From NCBI GenBank assembly GCA_903912435.1, contig CAIWHI010000800.1, positions 1 to 13,334 of the forward strand: a DNA stretch of 13,334 nucleotides, in the 5' to 3' direction. The translations under genes and the position numbers were made by a program. The notes under the pieces were generated by a model that saw only the letters and a program-made list of their open reading frames with translations, was not told where the DNA came from and did not search any database. Shown one piece after another: positions 5,641-11,300 of the stretch. Position 1 is the stretch's first letter, and every line of letters starts with the position of its first letter. The stretch comes from an uncultured Bacteroidota bacterium. Lineage in GTDB: Bacteria > Bacteroidota > Bacteroidia > Chitinophagales > Chitinophagaceae.

Positions 5641-7089
5641 CTATTGTTCCAAAACAAAATGGAACACATAAATTTCTGCACCTGAATGAATACTGAGCAA
5701 GTACATACCATTAGGCAAATTATTGCTGAGGAGTACATGTTCATTTATTTTTCCGTTAGTGGCATTAATGTTGGCCTTGTACACGGTTTTGCCAAGCATA
5801 TCGGTTACTTCAAGTACGGCTTCAGCATCCTCGGCTGTATTCAGATTGCCTTTTACTATGAAGTCGCCCTTGTTTGGATTCGGTACCAATACCACCTTAC
5901 CGGTTATTGTTATTTGGTTGATAGACTCGGTTTGTGATTTCACTATAACCGTAGTGATATTACTGATAGTGCCATTATCGCCTGTTTGGGTATAGCTAAT
6001 GTTAGCCCTACCTGGGGCAATACCAGTTATGGTACCGGTTTCTGCATCTACCTGGGCTATTCCATAATCGTCGCTGATCCATATGCCACCTTCATAGGTA
6101 TTATCGGCAGGAAGTTTTGCTCCTGTCAATAAGGTAACTGTTCTGAAGCCGATATTAGGTCCGAATGGCGATGGGCCAACGGTTATCACCTTTGTATCTA
6201 TTGAAGTACAACCTGAAGTATTGGTAACACTATACGTAATAATTAAAATACCTACCGATACACCTGTTACTACGCCTGTGCCTGAACCAACTGTTGCGCG
6301 GGCCGTATTGCTACTGGTCCATGCGCCACCACTTGTGGTATTGCTCAAGGTTATAGGGCTACCACTTACTGATACACTGGATGGACCGGTAATATTGCCT
6401 ACTGTGGGAATAGGCAATACACTAACAGTCATCATCGCCTTACAACCTGTGCCCAATGTATAGGTAAGTGTGGCAGCAAGATTAGCTGCCAGTCCGGTCA
6501 CAATACCAGTGGATGAGCCTATAGAAGCAATGGTAGCACTGGTACCTGCACTTGTCCACAGGCCGCCTGGTGTGGCATCATTAAGTGTAATGTTTTGTAA
6601 CTTACATACACTTGATGGGCCGGAAATTGGGGCAAGCGGATTTATTGTTACTGAAGATAAGGCAGTACATCCACTACCTAGTACATAAGATATAACAGTT
6701 GTTCCTGCTGAAATTCCTGTTATAGTACCTGTTGAACCAATGGTAGCTACTGAAGTATTTGCTGAGCTCCATACCCCACCTAAAGTACTATTGGATGCTA
6801 TAGTTGTAGTACCCTCGCATAAGGGTACTGTACCGGGAACAGAGGTTGGAGATAAGCTATTTACTGTAAGTGTATAAGCTACACTGCATGATGAACCAAG
6901 GGTATAGGTAATGTTTGCGGTTAGGCCACCTGCCAAACCGGTTACAATACCTGATGAAGAACCCACTGTAGCAATGCTGGGGGCACTTGTACTCCAAATT
7001 CCACCCGGTGCGGCATCAGTTAGGGTAATATTTTGTCCCACACATACCGATGTTGGTCCGCTTATAGTACTTATAGTGCCTACCCTCAT
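5641..7089 (-). CDS. C-terminal fragment of giant repeat protein with T9SS tail (frameshifted)
   Basis: This is the 3' part of the giant surface-protein gene, separated from the rest by a one-base deletion near 7112. It has 482 codons if counted from the ATG at 7087-7089, but that ATG is very probably internal. The true reading continues upstream from SGCLTSTIMRVG in the repeat that the longer frame begins. It contains five BIG2-like Ig repeats (residues about 7-76, 77-152, 153-226, 230-304, 305-384), the last strongly diverged (GGIWISDDYGIAQVDAETG). A T9SS type-A sorting domain ends it. On its own it has no signal peptide, so it could not be exported. The ATG overlaps the upstream TGA (7086-7089), which could allow translational coupling but gives no sensible product. 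No other stop or shift is visible, so the lesion looks recent or artefactual. Confidence 0.85.
   Translation of the reverse strand: MRVGTISTISGPTSVCVGQNITLTDAAPGGIWSTSAPSIATVGSSSGIVTGLAGGLTANITYTLGSSCSVAYTLTVNSLSPTSVPGTVPLCEGTTTIASNSTLGGVWSSANTSVATIGSTGTITGISAGTTVISYVLGSGCTALSSVTINPLAPISGPSSVCKLQNITLNDATPGGLWTSAGTSATIASIGSSTGIVTGLAANLAATLTYTLGTGCKAMMTVSVLPIPTVGNITGPSSVSVSGSPITLSNTTSGGAWTSSNTARATVGSGTGVVTGVSVGILIITYSVTNTSGCTSIDTKVITVGPSPFGPNIGFRTVTLLTGAKLPADNTYEGGIWISDDYGIAQVDAETGTITGIAPGRANISYTQTGDNGTISNITTVIVKSQTESINQITITGKVVLVPNPNKGDFIVKGNLNTAEDAEAVLEVTDMLGKTVYKANINATNGKINEHVLLSNNLPNGMYLLSIHSGAEIYVFHFVLEQ
5644..5919 (-). other. T9SS type-A C-terminal sorting domain
   Basis: The last 92 residues follow the known type IX secretion tail pattern. 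There is a VLVPNPNKGDFIV strand, an EAVLEVTDMLGKTVYK strand, an LPNGMYLLSI strand and a final YVFHFVLEQ. In Bacteroidota such tails direct periplasmic proteins through the outer-membrane T9SS translocon, after which the tail is usually cleaved and the cargo anchored or released. The call rests on strand spacing and the PNP...G.Y.L motifs. Confidence 0.93.
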
Positions 7090-8363
7090 AATAGTTGATG
7101 TAAGGCAACCTGAGGCATCATATAGGTCATGGATGCTGTACCGCCTGCTACCCCACTTACAATACCGGTAACAGAACCTATAGTAGCTATTGATGGGGCC
7201 GAACTAATCCATGTGCCTCCAGTAATGCTATTGGTGAGCGTAGTAGTCTGACCTGTGCAAACACTGGTAGCACCTGAATTTGTACCAAGGCTATTTACTG
7301 TTAATGTAGTGATTGCCCTGCAACCTGAACCCAAAGAATAAGAAATTGAAACATTTAGTGTGCCTGCTACTCCCGTTACGATACCGCTGCCGGAGCCAAC
7401 TATAGCAATACTTGGATTGCTGCTCGACCATATTCCACCACTTGCAGCATTTGTTAGCGTAATATTCTGTCCCTGGCATACACTACCCGGACCGCTTATG
7501 GCCGTGATAGCCACAACATTAATTGCCGAGGTTGTCTGGCAGCCTGAAGGCATACGGTAGGTGATTATTGCAGTACCACCTGTAATACCAGTTACCACAC
7601 CTGTTGTAGAACCAATAGTAGCTACTGCGGGGGTGGAACTACTCCATGAACCACCTGTAATGCTATTGGTGAAAGTAGTTGTCTGGCCGGTACATAAGGT
7701 AGAGGCACCGGTTATGGTACCCAATGAATTTACGGTAACAGTGTAAGTTACCCTGCATCCACCTGCTATGGTATAAGATATCGTTACACCCAATCCGCCG
7801 GCAAGACCACTTACGATACCTGTTGATGTGCCTACGGTTGCAATGCTGGTATTACTACTAGCCCATGTTCCACCAGCCGTAGCGTCCGTCAACGTAATTG
7901 GTTGGCCAACACACACACTGGTAGGCCCGGTTATAGCCGATAGGCTACTTACTGTAACAGTAATGGCTGCGGCACAGGCGGCACCTGTAGTGTAAGAAAT
8001 GAGGGTAGTGCCACCGGTAATGCCGGTTACAGTACCGGTGTTTGAGCCTACAGTTGCTACAGTGGTGTTATTACTTGTCCATATGCCGCCCGCTGTTAGG
8101 TTGCCCAATCCGGTAGTTGAGCCGGGACATACCGATGGTGTACCTGTAATGGCTGTAGGTGCGCTCAAAATAGATATTACCTTGGTTGCAACTCCACAAG
8201 GGATGTAATAAGAAAGTATGGAAGTGCCTACTCCTGTTCCTGTAACCACTCCTGTTGTAGCATTAACAGTAGCATTTGCATTGCTGGTACTCCATGTCCC
8301 ACCACCTGCGCCAATGGTATAATGCGATGTGCTTCCGTTACAAACATTGTTTGAACCTACAAT
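5938..8363 (-). repeat. BIG2-like Ig repeat block 3 (eleven units, spans the frameshift)
   Basis: Eleven units of roughly 65-78 residues follow the second complete NHL array: six in the long frame (window residues about 1653-2077) and five in the downstream frame. Each unit reads about GxxSVCxGQ..TLT....GG.WSSSN.SVATVG..TGIVTG...GT..I.Y....GC......TV. From the second unit on they alternate between two types: type A (TTTLTNSITGG, GGTAIITY) and type B (NITLTDAAPGG, then an extra-long LAGGL..TISYTLG). The frameshift falls in the sixth unit. Confidence 0.88.
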
Positions 8364-11300
8364 TATATTATTGGCAATGCTCACCCGGCGTATACTCTGA
8401 TTACATAAAACCAGCACATTTCCCGATGGGTCAGTCGTAATAGTACTTAGACTGCTAATATTGGCAGCAGTAGCCTGGCCACCATCGCCCGACATGCCAT
8501 TTACGCCCGTACCAGCAACTGTAGAAATGATACCTGAAGGATTAATGCTTCTTACACGGTTATTGGCATAATCGGCAATGAGGATATTACCTACTGCATC
8601 TACATAAGCTGCTGTTGGCAGGTTGAGCTGGGCTGCTGTGGCAGCTATGCCATCACTATTATAACTACCGGTACCAGTACCAGCGATTGTTGATATTATG
8701 CCGCTGGTATTTATTTTGCGCACACGGTTATTGGTGTAATCAGGCAGATAAATATTACCTGTTGCATCCATCCCAATGTGGGCAGGGAAAGCAAATCCGG
8801 CTGCTGTTGCAGCACCACCATCCCCGCTGTATGTAGTAGATCCATTACCACCAATGGTACTAATAATACCGGCAGAATTTATTTTACGGATACGGTTATT
8901 GCTGGCATCAGCAATGTAAATATTACCAATACCATCTATTTTAATGTCGGTAGGATAATGCAACTGGGCTGCAGTAGCCTGTCCTCCATCGCCAGAGAAA
9001 CCTGCACTGCTGGACCCGGCAATAGTGCTGATAATACCTGAAGTGTTGATTTTTCTTATCCTGCTATTTCCTGCATCTGCTATATAGATATTACCAGTGC
9101 CATCAATAGTAATGCCAGTGGGCTGGTTAAGCTGTGCCGCACTTGCTGCACCACCATCACCACTAAAACCTGCTGTACCATTACCCGATATTGTAGTAAT
9201 AACACCTGATGGATCAATTTTACGCACTACATGGTTATTGGCATCGCCTACATAAGCATTGCCTGCATTATCATAAGCTATCCCTCCTGCACCATTTAAT
9301 AGTGCTGCAACAGCCTGTCCTCCATCCCCACTGTAGCCTGCAGTGTGGGTGGTATCTGCAATAGTTGTTATGATACCTGCTGTGGCAGAGAATGCTGCAC
9401 TTACATTAATACTAATAGTTCTTGCACACCCGCCAGCTATACTATAGCTAATAGTAGCAGTTCCTGCTCCTATTCCGGTAACTATACCTGATGTGCCAAC
9501 TGTTGCAACCGTGGCATTGCTGCTATTCCAGTTGCCTCCACTTGTAGCATCAGATAGGGTAGTAGTAGCACCCGCACATACATAGGGTGTACCTGTAATG
9601 CTGGACGGAGTAGGATAAACAGTAACTGTAGCTGTAACCGCCAAACCTGAACCAACACTATAGGAGATAATTGCTGTACCCAAGGCTATACTGTTAACAA
9701 TACCCGAAGCAGAACCCACAGTAGCTACAGCAGTATTGGTACTCGTCCATGTACCTCCTGTGGTTGCATCAGATAGGGTAGCCGTTGATGAAAGACAAAC
9801 ACTGAATGTGCCTGTAATTGGTGCAATTGAATTAACTGTGATTGTTTTGGTAGCACTTGCTGTACCACAGCCATTTGTAACCGAATAAGATATGGTAGTT
9901 GTTCCTGCGGCAACCCCACTTACTATACCTGTAGTACCTATAGTAGCTACACTGGTATTACTGCTCGACCATACACCACCTGTGGTAGCATCAGTGAGTG
10001 TAACTGATCCTCCTGCCGATAGCGATGATGGTCCGGTTATGCTGCCTGCATTCGGTAGTGGATTTATGGTGACGGTGTAATTAGCTACTGCTGAACCACA
10101 ACCATTGGTCACTGTATATTTAATGGTATCCACTCCTGCAGTAGTGCCGGTGACTATGCCACCTGATACAGATGCCCTGGTATTGGTTGCACTCCATATA
10201 CCACCACTTACGCCATCAGTTAAAGTGATGGATGAAGATATACATACCGAAGTTGCACCGCTAATGGTACCTGCTGAGGGTAAAGGATTGATGGTAATAA
10301 TATAAGTAGCTGATACAGCACCGCAAGGGTTAGTAACTGTATAACTGATTATGGCAGTTCCGGCTGTAACACCAGTTACAACACCACCTGACACGCTTGC
10401 ATTAGCATTGCTGCTATTCCATGTGCCGCTGCTTGTGCCTCCTGAGGTAGTCAATGTAATATTTGCCCCCTGGCAAACAGATGTTGCACCCGAAATGCTG
10501 CCTGCTATTGGCATTGGATTAACAGTTACGATTTTAGTAGCTATTGCCGACCCGCACCCACCTGTAATTGTATAGGTGATGGTGACCGTGCCATGCGAAA
10601 TACCAGTAACATGACCACCGCTAACTGTTGCAACTGATGAGTTGCTTGATGACCATGATGATGTGCTACCAGTTGTAGTATCGTTTAATAAGATGGTGTT
10701 TGTTTCGCATACATTACTTAAGCCTGTTATAGTTCCCGCTGATAGCGAAGACGGAGTAATGGTCACCATAAAGGTAGTGCTACGTAGCCCGCAAGCAGTA
10801 CTCACAGTATAACTTATTGTAGCTGTGCCACTTGAAATTCCTGTGACTATTCCACCACTTACTGTAGCAATTGCGCTATTCGATGTTGTCCATGTGCCAC
10901 CCGTTACTGTATCGGTAAGGGTATCGGTAGCACCTATACATATTGCTGCGCTACCTGTTATAGTGCCTGGCCCATTGCCTATAACTACAGTAATAGGATA
11001 GGAAGTATAACAACCATTATTAACAATAGAAAAACTACCATGGTATGTGCCGGCACCTGCACTATCAGGCACATTAATGGCAACTGGTGACGACGGCAGC
11101 GCAAGTGAAGTGGTTACTTTCCTTATTACCTGATTATATTGATCTGCAAAATAAATATTGCCATTATTATCAAGTGCTAACCCGTATGGAGCATTCATTG
11201 ATGCCATGTTGGCTGGGCCATTATCACCAAGGTAACCACCAATTGTACCATATAAATCGTAATTGCCGGCTATGGTTGAGACTGTACCATCTGTATTGAT

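Noticed and set aside
7086..7118. Programmed -1 ribosomal frameshift
   Set aside because: No X XXY YYZ slippery heptamer or downstream pseudoknot is visible at the shift, and the equivalent repeat units carry the extra base. A simple deletion explains it better.
7561..10970. Periodic DNA repeats suggestive of a CRISPR array or satellite DNA
   Set aside because: The period (about 168 or 210-225 bp) equals protein repeat units in an open frame, and the copies are diverged at the DNA level. There are no short identical repeats with unique spacers.
5686..11299. Many short plus-strand frames opposite the giant gene, rich in Val, Pro and Thr
   Set aside because: They repeat at the period of the Ig and NHL units because the Gly/Ser/Thr-rich sense strand lacks antisense stops. 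They are mirror products of repetition, not genes.
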